In this document: positions 1 through 9,607 of the stretch, piece after piece
Layout: each line of letters begins with the position of its first letter
Position numbering within the stretch: position 1 is the stretch's first letter
From: Caenispirillum salinarum_A
Lineage (GTDB): Bacteria > Pseudomonadota > Alphaproteobacteria > Rhodospirillales > Rhodospirillaceae
Assembly: GCF_044803115.1 (NCBI RefSeq)
Contig: NZ_CP085224.1
Coordinates: 682,001-746,000 of the forward strand
DNA length: 64,000 bases
Direction: 5' to 3'
Program-made: the position numbers and the translations under genes
The notes under the pieces: model-generated
The model's database searches: none
What the model was told of the DNA's origin: nothing
Seen by the model: only the letters and a program-made list of their open reading frames with translations

Positions 1-276
1 GAGCAAGCCGCACGTCGAGACGTAGGCGCGAACGGCTGGCCCCTCCTACGTCGTCTTCCGCTTCATGACCGAAGAGGACGCACTGGCACTGACGCTGACG
101 GGGCAAGGCAACGTACCATACAAGCTTCCTCGCATCGGCAACCCGCGCCGCTGCATCTGACGTCGTTCATGGCTGATGAGACAGGCAAAGGGCAACGTGC
201 TCATCGCACCTATTTTTTCATGGAGCCGTCTGGTAGGGTCTAAACCGCTCACGAACCAGACGGATTCATCAGGTAC
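1..276. other. Island DNA upstream of hsdM, no convincing complete gene
   Basis: This stretch precedes the first clear gene. A short plus-strand frame ending at a TGA at 158-160 reads like the C-terminus of a small protein (an ATG at 65 would give 31 residues). The same frame has a stop at about 23-25, so any longer ancestor is interrupted or lies outside the window. I see no RNA gene or strong promoter here. It may be the remnant of a neighbouring island gene. Confidence 0.25.
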
Positions 277-1773
277 ATGGCTGTCCTCACCCTCGATCAG
301 CTTGAGGCCCATCTTTGGCGCGCCGCCGACATCCTACGCGGCTCCATCGACGCGTCGGACTATAAGCACTACATATTTGGCCTTCTATTCTACAAGCGCC
401 TCTGCGACGTTTGGGAGGAGGAGTACGAGGACCGGATGCAGGAGTTCGGTGACGCCGATTTGGCCGCCGACCCGGAAGAGCACCGGTTCCACATCCCCGA
501 GGGGTACTTCTGGAAGGACGTGCGAAAGCACACCACCAATATCGGTGAGCACCTGAATGCCGCCTTCCACGCCATTGAAGACGCTAACCACCGTCTGCGG
601 GGCGTCTTTCAGGACGTGGACTTCAACAACAAGGAGCGGTTCCCAGACCACGTTCTTGAAAAGTTGCTTCAGCACTTTGAGACGTACCGGTTCCGAAATG
701 TGGACGTGGAGCCGGATGTCCTTGGGCAGGCTTACGAGTACCTGATCGCGCAGTTCGCGGACGACGCCGGTAAGAAGGGTGGCGAATTCTACACGCCGAA
801 GATGGTCGTCCGGCTGATCGTGGAGTGCCTCCAGCCAGACGAGGGCATGTCCATCTATGACCCTACCTGCGGGTCCGGGGGCATGCTTCTCGAAGCGTTT
901 CACCATCTGGAACGGCTTGGAAAGAATCCGCGCAGCCTGTCTCTCTACGGCCAGGAGCGGAACCTGAACACCTGGGCCATCGCCCAGATGAACTTGTTCC
1001 TGCACGATATTGACGATGCCTCCGTGGCGCGCGGTGACACCCTTACCGAGCCGAAGCACATGGTGGGGGAAGGTACGGCGATCCGCACCTTTGACCGTGT
1101 GCTGGCGAACCCGCCGTTCTCGCTCAAGCAGTGGGGGCACGAGGTCTGGAGCAATGGCGACCCCTACGGGCGCGACATCTATGGGTGCCCGCCCAAATCC
1201 TATGGCGACCTTGCCTTCGTGCAGCACATGATCGCCAGCCTCAAAGAAGACGGATTGTTGGGCGTCGTCCTGCCCCACGGCATCCTTTTCCGTGGCGGCG
1301 CTGAGGGTCGCATCCGCGAGGGAATGCTGAAGGACGACATCATCGAAGCGGTCATCGGACTTGCCCCTAACCTGTTCTATGGAGCGGGTATTCCCGCCTG
1401 CATCCTCGTCGTCCGGAAGAAGAAGCCTGCCGCCCGTAAGGGCAAGGTGCTGGTGGTCAACGGCGTGGAGCAGTTCGTGGAGGGTAAGGCACAAAACCGC
1501 CTTTCGGACGCAAACGTCGCTACGCTGGCGGAGACGTTCCGCGACTTCGCAGATGTAGAGCGCCTTGCTCGCGTTGTGCCGGTGGAGGAGATCGCAGCCA
1601 ACGACCACAACCTAAATATCAGCCGGTACGTCCACGTGGCTGAGGATAAAGAAGACATCGACGTTGCGGAAGAGGTCACCAAACTCCTTGAACTGCAAGA
1701 GCAGCGGAACGCGGCGGAAGCAAAAATGATGGGTTTCCTGAAGGAGCTTGGATATGTCTCGGAAGGTGCCTGA
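277..1773 (+). CDS. hsdM: Type I restriction-modification system, N6-adenine DNA methyltransferase subunit
   Basis: HsdM transfers a methyl group from S-adenosylmethionine to adenine in the asymmetric target chosen by HsdS, and forms the M2S core of the complex. The 498-aa product has the N-terminal helical HsdM region (about residues 5-150), then FYTP near residue 171, the SAM-binding motif DPTCGSGG starting at D195 and the catalytic NPPF at 278-281. These are all intact, so an active enzyme is expected. The length is usual for the family. The ATG at 277 is preceded by a weak purine stretch. The 3' end overlaps hsdS, indicating translational coupling in an hsdM-hsdS-hsdR operon. Confidence 0.96.
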   Translation: MAVLTLDQLEAHLWRAADILRGSIDASDYKHYIFGLLFYKRLCDVWEEEYEDRMQEFGDADLAADPEEHRFHIPEGYFWKDVRKHTTNIGEHLNAAFHAIEDANHRLRGVFQDVDFNNKERFPDHVLEKLLQHFETYRFRNVDVEPDVLGQAYEYLIAQFADDAGKKGGEFYTPKMVVRLIVECLQPDEGMSIYDPTCGSGGMLLEAFHHLERLGKNPRSLSLYGQERNLNTWAIAQMNLFLHDIDDASVARGDTLTEPKHMVGEGTAIRTFDRVLANPPFSLKQWGHEVWSNGDPYGRDIYGCPPKSYGDLAFVQHMIASLKEDGLLGVVLPHGILFRGGAEGRIREGMLKDDIIEAVIGLAPNLFYGAGIPACILVVRKKKPAARKGKVLVVNGVEQFVEGKAQNRLSDANVATLAETFRDFADVERLARVVPVEEIAANDHNLNISRYVHVAEDKEDIDVAEEVTKLLELQEQRNAAEAKMMGFLKELGYVSEGA

Positions 1774-2986
1774 GGGATGGCGGGACGCGAAACTGGGAGA
1801 CGTATGTGGAATCCGCATTGGCGGGACTCCTCCACGAGGTGAGCCGTCTTACTGGGCCGCCCCTGAAGAGAATGGCTATCCTTGGGCGTCAATCTCTGAT
1901 CTTAGCCAGGGGTATATTTCAAGTACGAAAGAACGCATTACGCCCGCCGGAGTGGAGAACTCGAACGTGAAACCCGTTAAATCGGGTACGATCCTGATGA
2001 GTTTTAAACTCACGATAGGTAGAGTCGGCGTAGCGGGATGTGACCTCTATACAAATGAAGCGATAGCGGCCTTCGATGAAGACCAGCGGGTCATTGATCG
2101 CGGCTACTTAAAGTATGTGCTTCCAATGGCGGCGGGAGCGGGTGATGTTGACGAAGCTGTCAAGGGAAAGACCCTCAACAAGAGAAAGCTGGCTCAGCTA
2201 AAGCTTCTCCTCCCTCCGCTCCCAGAGCAGCGCGGCATAGCTGAAATCCTGTCCAGCGTGGAAGAAGCCATCGCCGCCACTCAAGCGGTGATTGAGCAAA
2301 AAAGTCGTCTACGAGAACGACTTCTCCGCACCCTCTTCCATCGCGGGAACTGGGAGCAGGAGAAGCCATTGCCAAGTGGCTGGACACTAAGAAGGCTTGA
2401 CGACGTTGCAGTTAGGGGAAGTGGCCACACGCCGAACAAGAAGAAGCCGGAATACTGGAATGGCGGGATTAAGTGGGTGTCTCTTCGCGACACGAAGCGG
2501 CTCGATCACCTCTTCATAGACTCGACAGAGGCGGAAATCAGCGACGTGGGAATGGCGAACTCTTCCGCTGTTTTACACCCATCTGGAACGGTTGTGCTCT
2601 CCAGGGATGCGACCGTTGGGCGCAGTGCGATCATGACAATGCCCATGGCCGTTAGTCAGCATTTTATTGCATGGCGCTGCGAATATTCCCTCAATAATAT
2701 GTATCTCTATTACTGGCTTCAATCCATGAAGCCAGTTTTCGAGCGTATTGGAGCAGGTAGTACCATAAAGACCATAGGCTTGCCTTTCTTTAGAAGGCTA
2801 GAGATTCCTGTGCCGCCACTACGTGAGCAAGACAACATCAGTGAAAAAATGCGGGCTTTGGATGAAGCCATGTTCGCTGAATTTGAGGCGCTCGACCGCC
2901 TCAAAGTGGTTAGGTCCGCCGTGACTTCCGACCTCCTAACAGGTCGCAAGCGGGTGCCGATGAACGAGTTAGCCGCCGCCGAATAG
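1754..2986 (+). CDS. hsdS: Type I restriction-modification system, DNA specificity subunit
   Basis: HsdS recognises the two halves of the bipartite target and positions HsdM and HsdR. The 410-aa protein has the classic tandem layout. TRD1 starts near residue 6 with a PEGW motif and ends in a conserved helix beginning PPLPEQ (154-159). TRD2 starts with PSGW and ends in a second helix beginning PPLREQ (about 354). I chose the ATG at 1754 over the TTG at 1748 because AAGGAG at 1741-1746 sits 7 bases before it. The gene overlaps hsdM by 20 bases. Both TRDs are visibly more AT-rich than hsdM and hsdR, as expected for segments exchanged between lineages. Confidence 0.95.
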   Translation: MSRKVPEGWRDAKLGDVCGIRIGGTPPRGEPSYWAAPEENGYPWASISDLSQGYISSTKERITPAGVENSNVKPVKSGTILMSFKLTIGRVGVAGCDLYTNEAIAAFDEDQRVIDRGYLKYVLPMAAGAGDVDEAVKGKTLNKRKLAQLKLLLPPLPEQRGIAEILSSVEEAIAATQAVIEQKSRLRERLLRTLFHRGNWEQEKPLPSGWTLRRLDDVAVRGSGHTPNKKKPEYWNGGIKWVSLRDTKRLDHLFIDSTEAEISDVGMANSSAVLHPSGTVVLSRDATVGRSAIMTMPMAVSQHFIAWRCEYSLNNMYLYYWLQSMKPVFERIGAGSTIKTIGLPFFRRLEIPVPPLREQDNISEKMRALDEAMFAEFEALDRLKVVRSAVTSDLLTGRKRVPMNELAAAE

Positions 2987-3017
2987 GACGACGAGGGGAA
3001 GCAGGGGGAGCACGATC

Positions 3018-6000
3018 ATGGGGATGGAATGGCAACTGGCGGAGAAGCCGACCCTCGAATCGCTTGAGGGCATGGGTTATGTGGTCGTTCCGCCGTCCGA
3101 GCACGCTGTTCTCCGCGATGGCGACAATCAGGTGCTATTCCGCCCCCACCTCGTGGAGGCCATCAAGCGGATCAACGGGCTTTCGGATGCCGACGCCGAG
3201 GCCGCCTATGCCGACTTGGTGTCCATTTCCGAGAACGAACGCTGGTTGACCATTCTGCGCGGCGACTTCAGCCGCCCCTTGCAGGGTGAATCACGTCACC
3301 GCACCATCCGCGTAATCGACTTCCTGAATCCTTCCAACAACGTCTTCACCGTCACCAACCAGTTCCGCGTCAAAGCCGAGAACACCCGCATCCCCGACGT
3401 GGTGGTCCATGTAAACGGTATCCCCGTCGTCGTCATCGAGTGCAAGAGTCCGATCAACGCCAAGGACAAGAGCGGGGAGGCGTTCCAGCAGATCAAGCAG
3501 TATGAGCAGGACATCCCCCGCCTGTTCCTGTCCAACGCCTTCAATATCGTCACCGATGGGACCAACTGCCTCTACGGCACGACAGGAAGCCCGTCGAAGT
3601 TTTACGGCACTTGGCGCGATCCGTGGCCCCGGACGACGCAAGATTTTGGAAGCGAGTTGTCAAAGGGGCTGTGGAGCCTCCTGGAACCCGCTCGTCTGTT
3701 GGACCTGATTGCCCACTTCATCGTCTTTGAGCGCGTCTATGATGGCGGCGGGCCGAAAGTCATCAAGAAGATAAGCCGTTATCAGCAGTTTCGGGCGGTC
3801 AACAAGATCGTGGAGCGGGTGGCCGAGGGGGAGCACGGGCGCGGACTTATCTGGCACACGCAGGGGTCCGGTAAATCCCTCACGATGGTATACGCCGCGC
3901 TCAAGCTGAAAACACATCGAACGGTGTCGTCCTCAGAACTTGCGAATCCCAACATCATGGTGCTGACGGACCGCGTGGACCTGCACAACCAGATTAGCAG
4001 CACCTTCACCTCATGCGGCCTGCCCAATCCCATTGCTGTTGATAAGATCAGCGACCTGCATTCCCTTATCCACAGCGGCACGGACGGCCTCACGGTCTTG
4101 TCCACTATTTTTAAGTTCCAGGGATCAGAGAAGGCCATTCCGAATTCCGAAAACTGGATCGTCATGGTGGACGAGTGCCACCGGACGCAGGAAAAGGACC
4201 TCGGGGCATACCTTCGGAAGACCCTGCCAGACGCCCGCTTCTTCGGATTCACCGGGACGCCGGTGAAGAAGACCGACCGTGACACCTATGCGAACTTCGG
4301 CGTGCCGGGTGAGGGCTACCTCGATAAGTACGGCATTGACGACGCCGTGGCGGACGGCGCGACCGTCCCAATCTACTACACGGGCCGGAAGACGGACTGG
4401 CACATTGACGAGGCCAAGATCGACATCCTGTTCGACCAGTGGTTCGCGGACCTCCCCGACGACAAGTTAGCTGACCTTAAAAAGAAAGGCGTGTCCGTCG
4501 CGGACTTGGTGAAACACCCGAAGCGGATCGAGTTGATCGCCTACGACATCTGGACGCACTTCAAAGCTTACGCGCGTCCAGACGGTTTCAAGGCGCAGAT
4601 TGTCGCCATCGACCGCGAAGCGGTCATTCTCTACAAGCGCGCTTTGGACAGGGTGATCGCGGACGACTTCCTTGCCAGTGGGCTGAGCGAAGAAGAGGCT
4701 CAGGCTGAAGCCTCCGCCATGTCAGCTTGCGTCTACTCTGCTTCGCAGGAGGACGCCAAGCCGAGCGAGGATGAGCGCACCGAGGATATCCGCAAGGGCC
4801 TTCGGGAGCACTATCTGCCACCTGACGACGAAACGAAGGTTAAGGACCGGTTCGGCATCAAGGGACAGAAGCCAGAGTTCCTGATTGTCTGCGACAAGCT
4901 TCTCACAGGGTTCGACGCACCTATTGAAGCCGTCATGTATCTCGACAAGCCCCTCAAGGAGCACACCCTTCTCCAGGCCATCGCACGCACGAACCGCGTT
5001 GCTGATGCCCGAAAGCGGAATGGCTTGATCGTGGACTACATCGGCGTCTCGGCAAAGCTGGACGAGGCCCTGGAGTCATATCGGGCCGACGACGTGAAGA
5101 ACGCGATGCGCAGCCTGGACGACCTCCGGAGCCAACTTCGCGCCGCGCACGCCGAGGTCAGGCACATGATGAAGGGGCTGAAGCGGAAGGACGGCACCCA
5201 CTCCAAGAACGATCTGAAGGGCGAATTCGACCGTTTCATCGCCACCCTCGAAACCGAGGATAAGTGGTTTGAGTTCCGCACCAAGGCGCGCAACTTCATA
5301 TCGGCCTACGAGGCCCTCAGCCCTGACCCAAGCGTACTTGACTACACGGACGACCTGAAGTGGGTCGCGGCCTTCCTACGCTACGGGACGCAGGTCTTTG
5401 AGAAGCGGGAAGCGTTCGACCAGCAGGAGTACAGCCGCAAAATCAGGGAGATGCTGGACCAACACCTGGACGCCACGGGCCTGAGCGTGACCATCAAGCT
5501 CCGTCACATCACCGACCCTGACTTCTGGGCCGACTTCGAAACAGAAGGCAAGGACGAGGCTGACATCAAGGAAGCCGCCATCCGCAAGACGACGGAGCTT
5601 CGCAAGACGGTCTACGAGAAGATGGAGCAGAACCCCCACCAGTACGCCAAGTTCTCCGAGCGGCTGCGGGAGCTTCTCCAACGCCTGGATGCGGCACAGG
5701 ACTCGTGGGCGGATGTTCTCCGTGAGGCTGAGGAACTGGCGAAGGGCCTGCAAGCCGAAGAGCGCGCCCACGAGGGCAGTGGCCTGTCTCGTGAGGCTTA
5801 CGGCGTTCTTCAGGTGCTCAGTTCGTTCGAGGACGAGGGAGATGCCGAGAAGCTGGCCGCCCAAGTGGCAGAAGTATATGGCAGTGACGACCTCGCGCCC
5901 AGAGGCTGGCAGGAGAAGGAGGGGCTTCGGAAGGCCCTTCGCCAACGCGTTCGACGCCTAGCCGCTGATGCCGGTTTCAAGAGACTGCGGGAAATACCAC

Positions 6001-6044
6001 AGCAGGTCGAGGACTTCACGCTCAAGCACTTTGCCAAGGTTTGA
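3018..6044 (+). CDS. hsdR: Type I restriction-modification system, endonuclease/translocase subunit
   Basis: HsdR translocates DNA using ATP and cuts it when an unmethylated target is bound. The 1008-aa protein carries an N-terminal PD-(D/E)xK nuclease with the ECK triad element at 141-143. The superfamily 2 motor follows: Walker A GSGKS at 283-287, DECH box at 385-388 and TGTP at 412-415. RTNRV, a motif VI-like segment, lies further on, and a helical C-terminus follows. All key residues seen are present. GGGGGAG at 3004-3010 ends 7 bases before the ATG at 3018. A gap of 31 bases separates it from hsdS, so it is the third gene of the operon. Confidence 0.96.
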   Translation: MGMEWQLAEKPTLESLEGMGYVVVPPSEHAVLRDGDNQVLFRPHLVEAIKRINGLSDADAEAAYADLVSISENERWLTILRGDFSRPLQGESRHRTIRVIDFLNPSNNVFTVTNQFRVKAENTRIPDVVVHVNGIPVVVIECKSPINAKDKSGEAFQQIKQYEQDIPRLFLSNAFNIVTDGTNCLYGTTGSPSKFYGTWRDPWPRTTQDFGSELSKGLWSLLEPARLLDLIAHFIVFERVYDGGGPKVIKKISRYQQFRAVNKIVERVAEGEHGRGLIWHTQGSGKSLTMVYAALKLKTHRTVSSSELANPNIMVLTDRVDLHNQISSTFTSCGLPNPIAVDKISDLHSLIHSGTDGLTVLSTIFKFQGSEKAIPNSENWIVMVDECHRTQEKDLGAYLRKTLPDARFFGFTGTPVKKTDRDTYANFGVPGEGYLDKYGIDDAVADGATVPIYYTGRKTDWHIDEAKIDILFDQWFADLPDDKLADLKKKGVSVADLVKHPKRIELIAYDIWTHFKAYARPDGFKAQIVAIDREAVILYKRALDRVIADDFLASGLSEEEAQAEASAMSACVYSASQEDAKPSEDERTEDIRKGLREHYLPPDDETKVKDRFGIKGQKPEFLIVCDKLLTGFDAPIEAVMYLDKPLKEHTLLQAIARTNRVADARKRNGLIVDYIGVSAKLDEALESYRADDVKNAMRSLDDLRSQLRAAHAEVRHMMKGLKRKDGTHSKNDLKGEFDRFIATLETEDKWFEFRTKARNFISAYEALSPDPSVLDYTDDLKWVAAFLRYGTQVFEKREAFDQQEYSRKIREMLDQHLDATGLSVTIKLRHITDPDFWADFETEGKDEADIKEAAIRKTTELRKTVYEKMEQNPHQYAKFSERLRELLQRLDAAQDSWADVLREAEELAKGLQAEERAHEGSGLSREAYGVLQVLSSFEDEGDAEKLAAQVAEVYGSDDLAPRGWQEKEGLRKALRQRVRRLAADAGFKRLREIPQQVEDFTLKHFAKV

Positions 6045-6046
6045 CC

Positions 6047-6787
6047 ATGCCCGTTCTGACGGTTGGAGAATGCCGAATTCTCTATGATTTGAAGCGGTCT
6101 GAGGTGGCGACCCGCGCCCGCTTGACGGTGACACCGGAGCGGGTGGAGGTCGTCGTACCCACGTCCGCCACGGATGCCGAGGTTGAGGCGATGCTCCACC
6201 GCCGCCGAGGTTGGTTGGTTGAGCAGACCCGGCAAATGGTCGAGCGAACGGCCAAAACCAACAGCGTCCGGCGCTTCGTCACCGGAGCGAAGGTTCCCTA
6301 TCGTGGGCGGTTGATGCGCCTCCGGGTGGAGCCGACTGATGGAACGCTGGTCGAGGTATCCTACCGGAATGGGTTCATCATAGGCTGCCCGCACTCGGCA
6401 TCCGAGGCGTCACGCGACGATTTGATTGAGTCGGCACTTCGACTGTGGCTCCGGAAAAGACTTCGCCAGGATGTCGTTGAGATGGTCCGCCGACACGGAG
6501 AGCCAAACGATCTGAAGCCGAAGCGCATCGAGGTTAAAGACCAGAAGCATATCTGGGGAAGCTGTGGCCGGGACCGAGTGGTGAATCTGAACTGGCACCT
6601 GATCTTCTCACCAAAGACCGTGCTGGAGTACGCCGTGGTCCACGAGCTATGCCACCTGCGGCATCGCAACCACGACAAGGCGTTCTGGCACCTCGTCGGC
6701 TCCATCTTGCCCGACTGGGAGAGCCGAAAGGCGTGGCTGGACAGCAACGAGCACTTTCTGAACCTGCGGCGCGTGGAGCCGGAGTAG
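6047..6787 (+). CDS. YgjP-like (DUF45/WLM-type) zinc metallopeptidase
   Basis: This is a 246-aa protein of the YgjP/DUF45 family. It has the zinc motif HELCH at 199-203 followed by a third histidine in the RHRNHDKAFW segment and a WGSCG motif upstream. Family knowledge: YgjP-like peptidases often sit directly after hsdR and are treated as accessory genes of type I systems, but the substrate is unknown. The start codon is 2 bases after the hsdR stop, so it is translationally coupled. A TTG at 6041 is in frame, but the ATG at 6047 is preferred. A role in turnover of HsdR or other DNA-bound proteins is only inference. Confidence 0.88.
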   Translation: MPVLTVGECRILYDLKRSEVATRARLTVTPERVEVVVPTSATDAEVEAMLHRRRGWLVEQTRQMVERTAKTNSVRRFVTGAKVPYRGRLMRLRVEPTDGTLVEVSYRNGFIIGCPHSASEASRDDLIESALRLWLRKRLRQDVVEMVRRHGEPNDLKPKRIEVKDQKHIWGSCGRDRVVNLNWHLIFSPKTVLEYAVVHELCHLRHRNHDKAFWHLVGSILPDWESRKAWLDSNEHFLNLRRVEPE

Positions 6788-6812
6788 CGGGCCGTGAAAG
6801 CGGCGGATACGG

Positions 6813-7256
6813 TTAGCTGTCGCGCTTCAGTTGCTCGTCTCTCTCTCGGAACCACTTCTCAAAGAACGATTCCTCTGGCGCACTCTGATCTTGCCTTGCT
6901 CTCTCAAGGTTGTAGTCCAAAGTCTCGTTACGAGTTGAAGGCCACCACGTCAAATCCCCGCCTAATGCATACCGCACGTCGTGACTTACTCGACGCACCC
7001 GAATAGTCAAGTTCGCCCTACCGCATTGGCAAGTTGGCCATGCCTTTATGCCACTAATACTCCATCTGTCATGCGGAATGGCGCGTGGATCAAAGCAGAA
7101 TGCTGTTCCGCATTTTGAACAATAGCAGTGAAGGTAAATGTACCTGATTTGTGCTTCAGCTTTTGTGTTGGGGAGAAAAAGCGTCTTTTCTCTTCCCGCC
7201 CCTTTGCTGAACAGGTTTGTCTTTCCAGGCCAGTTGGGCGGCCCCTTTCGTTCCAT
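6813..7256 (-). CDS. Hypothetical zinc-ribbon-like protein
   Basis: This is a 147-aa minus-strand ORF ending 25 bases from the metallopeptidase gene, so the two converge. It shows a CxxC pair (CSKC) and a later CxC pair (CQC), which could bind one zinc ion, followed by a charged C-terminal tail ending FFEKWFRERDEQ. A purine-rich GGGGGA lies just upstream of the ATG. The amino-acid composition looks like a real soluble protein, and overlapping frames do not. I do not recognise the family. A nucleic-acid-binding accessory role is possible but unsupported. Confidence 0.6.
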   Translation of the reverse strand: MERKGPPNWPGKTNLFSKGAGREKTLFLPNTKAEAQIRYIYLHCYCSKCGTAFCFDPRAIPHDRWSISGIKAWPTCQCGRANLTIRVRRVSHDVRYALGGDLTWWPSTRNETLDYNLERARQDQSAPEESFFEKWFRERDEQLKRDS

Positions 7257-7554
7257 CGCGAATCCCCCACTATCTGCGAGTGGATATTAATGCGGAATCG
7301 GCGGCCAGTCGGAGTCACGCGTTGCGAATGGGCAGCTTGCTTGTCCGCCACCAAACCTTGCCGTTGGGCGCTTTTCGAAGCTGCTCGCTGCGTATACAAC
7401 GCCTCGTAGCTAACCCCGCGTCTCGTCGCTTGCAAATACGGTATCCGGCGGTCGACGGCGCGGCAAGAAGTGGTGTGCGTGAAGCCTCGCGGAGCAAACG
7501 GCTCGGTCCGGTCGCTATGCCTACTGATGATAAATACCTTCACATTAGTAGGAG
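7257..7554. other. Intergenic stretch left of the IS66 insertion
   Basis: About 300 bases without a convincing gene. Frames on both strands stay open by chance, but their translations look like shadows. The right edge holds AGGAGAG at 7550-7556, which before the IS66 insertion would have lain 7 bases upstream of the start codon now at 10058. This stretch therefore probably contained the promoter and ribosome-binding site of the 73-aa gene downstream. Confidence 0.45.
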
Positions 7555-7562
7555 AGATGAAC
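7555..7562. repeat. IS66 target-site duplication, left copy
   Basis: AGATGAAC directly abuts the left IS66 end and is repeated exactly at 10049-10056 beyond the right end. Confidence 0.95.
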
Positions 7563-7603
7563 GTAAGCGTCTTCCAGCGGCTGCGGCGGCCGCCTGTTGA
7601 CGG

Positions 7604-9199
7604 TCAGGCAGCCTTCTGGTCGTCCTGCGGCTGCCCGATGTTCCACGGCAGCAGGTCGTCGATCCGGTTGATCGGATGGTCGGCGATGCGAGCCAGCACC
7701 GTGGTGAGGTAGGCCTGCGGGTCGAGGCCGTTCAGCCGCGCGGTCTCGACCAGCGTGTAGATGGCCGCCGCCCGGCGGCCGCCGGCGTCGGAGCCGGCGA
7801 AGAGGTAGTTTTTCCGGCCCAGGGCCAGCGGGCGGATGGCCCGCTCAGCGGCATTGTTGCTGATCTCGCAGCGGCCGTCGCCTGCATAGCGGGTCAGCGC
7901 TGGCCAGCGCGTCAGGGCGTAGCGCATTGCGGCCGCCAGCTCGCTTTTGCCCGGCAGCTTGCGGAGGCTGGTGTCGAAGAAGGTCTTCACCGCCTCCAGC
8001 CGGGGCAGGCTCTCCGCCTGGCGCACGCGCAGGCGCTCGTCGGCTGGACGCCCGGAGATCCGGCGCTCCACGTCGAACAGCGCGCCGATCAGCTCCAGGG
8101 CCCGGGCGGCGATGGGTGATCCGGTCGCCGCATGAACGTCGTGGATCTTGCGCCGCACATGGGCCCAGCATGCCACCTCCTGCACGGACGCGACGCCGTC
8201 CTCTCCCGGCTCGTACAGCTTGTTGAAACCGGCATAGCCGTCGGCGTGCAGAAGGCCGCGAAAGCCCTGCAACTCGGTCTGCGGATGGATGCCCTTGCGG
8301 TCGGGCGTGTAGCGGTAAAGCACGGCCGGCGGCGCCGGGCCGGCATGGGGACGTTCGTCGCGCAGATAGACCCATTGTCGCGCCTGCCGGGTCTTGCCGG
8401 CGCCCGGGCTGAGCACCGGCACCGGCGTGTCGTCGGCGTGCAAGGCGTCGCCGGCGCGCACGTGGCGGCCAATCGCCTCGACCAGCGGCGCCACCAGGGC
8501 GGCCGTCCTGCCGACCCAGCCCGCCAGCAGCGCCCGGGGCAGCGTCACGCCCTCGCGGGCGTAGATCTGGCTCTGGCGGTACAGCGGCAGGTGGTCGCAG
8601 TATTTCGACACCAGGACATGCGACAGCAGGGCCGGCGACGGCAGGCCGCGCGCCACCGGCAGGGACGGCATCGGCGTCTGCACCATGCTCTCGCACGTCC
8701 GGCACGACAGCGCCGGACGGACATGGCGGATCACCCGGAAACGGCCGGGCACGTAGTCGAGGATCTCGGTCACGTCCTCGCCCACCGTGTGCATGGCGCC
8801 GCCGCAGGCCGGGCAGTCGTCGGCGGGATCATGACGGACCTCGTCGCGCGGCAGATGCTCCGGTAGGGCGCGGCGACGGCGCGCGGCAGGCTGGTCCGGG
8901 GCGTCGGCCTCGGTCGGCTCCGGCGGCGCTTCATCCTCTGCTTCGGCCGCTTCGGCCGCTTCGGCCTCCAGGTCCTCCAGGGCCAGTTCGAGCTGTTCGA
9001 TCTCGCGGGACAGCTTCTCCGACGATCGCCCGAACGTCATCCGCCGCAGGCGGGCGAGTTGCACCTTCAGCTTCTCGACTTCCAGCGCCTTGGCGGTCAG
9101 GCCGGCCCTGGCCGCGGCCAGTTCCTCGGCCTGCGCGGCGATGATCGCCCGCAGGGCCTCGACGTCGTCGGGAAGCTGGGAAGACGGTGCGGAAGGCAT
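7604..9199 (-). CDS. tnpC: IS66 transposase TnpC
   Basis: This 531-aa protein is the catalytic DDE transposase of the IS66 element. It has an N-terminal leucine-rich coiled coil (about 10-80) and an acidic/alanine-rich linker. The IS66 zinc finger follows (CPACGG, then a later CRTC). Catalytic acidic candidates are in LHADDTP, LLHADGY and NNAAERAIRPLALGRKN. The C-terminal domain ends with SxxxHPINRIDDLLPWN, typical of the family. It is the last gene of the tnpA-tnpB-tnpC set and appears intact. Confidence 0.97.
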   Translation of the reverse strand: MPSAPSSQLPDDVEALRAIIAAQAEELAAARAGLTAKALEVEKLKVQLARLRRMTFGRSSEKLSREIEQLELALEDLEAEAAEAAEAEDEAPPEPTEADAPDQPAARRRRALPEHLPRDEVRHDPADDCPACGGAMHTVGEDVTEILDYVPGRFRVIRHVRPALSCRTCESMVQTPMPSLPVARGLPSPALLSHVLVSKYCDHLPLYRQSQIYAREGVTLPRALLAGWVGRTAALVAPLVEAIGRHVRAGDALHADDTPVPVLSPGAGKTRQARQWVYLRDERPHAGPAPPAVLYRYTPDRKGIHPQTELQGFRGLLHADGYAGFNKLYEPGEDGVASVQEVACWAHVRRKIHDVHAATGSPIAARALELIGALFDVERRISGRPADERLRVRQAESLPRLEAVKTFFDTSLRKLPGKSELAAAMRYALTRWPALTRYAGDGRCEISNNAAERAIRPLALGRKNYLFAGSDAGGRRAAAIYTLVETARLNGLDPQAYLTTVLARIADHPINRIDDLLPWNIGQPQDDQKAA

Positions 9200-9259
9200 G
9201 GCCGGATTCTAGCCGCAGAAGCCCTAAAAACCAAGGATTTCGGCGCCTTCCGGGGCTCG

Positions 9260-9607
9260 TCAGCCGGCTGTCTCCGGCCGCCATGTCCGCGTCGGCATGC
9301 GCCAGTCGATGCCCTCGATCAGCATGCTCAACTGGGCCGGCGTCAGCGCCGCCACGCCGCCCTCCGCCGAGGGCCAGACGAAGCGTCCCTTCTCCAGCCG
9401 CTTGGTGAACAGGCAGAACCCCTGGCCGTCCCAGGCGAGGATCTTGACCAGGTCGCCACGCCGCCCGCGGAAGACGAACAGGTGCCCCGAGAACGGGTCC
9501 TTCTTCAGGACCTCCTGCACCAGCATGGCGAGGCCGGGCATGCCCTTTCGCATGTCGGTCCGGCCGAGCGCCAGGTAGACACGCACGCCCGGCGGAACGG
9601 CGATCAT
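9260..9607 (-). CDS. tnpB: IS66 accessory protein TnpB (IS66 Orf2-like)
   Basis: A 115-aa protein of the IS66 Orf2/TnpB family. Hallmarks are the segment LGRTDMRKG near residue 20 and a central LFVFRGRRGD followed by KILAWDGQGFCL. It is required for IS66 transposition, although its biochemical role is unclear. Its ATG overlaps the tnpA stop by 4 bases, consistent with translational coupling. It is complete. Confidence 0.96.
   Translation of the reverse strand: MIAVPPGVRVYLALGRTDMRKGMPGLAMLVQEVLKKDPFSGHLFVFRGRRGDLVKILAWDGQGFCLFTKRLEKGRFVWPSAEGGVAALTPAQLSMLIEGIDWRMPTRTWRPETAG

Noticed and set aside
7046..7543. 165-aa minus-strand ORF overlapping the zinc-ribbon ORF
   Set aside because: The other frame has paired cysteines and a natural composition; this one does not.
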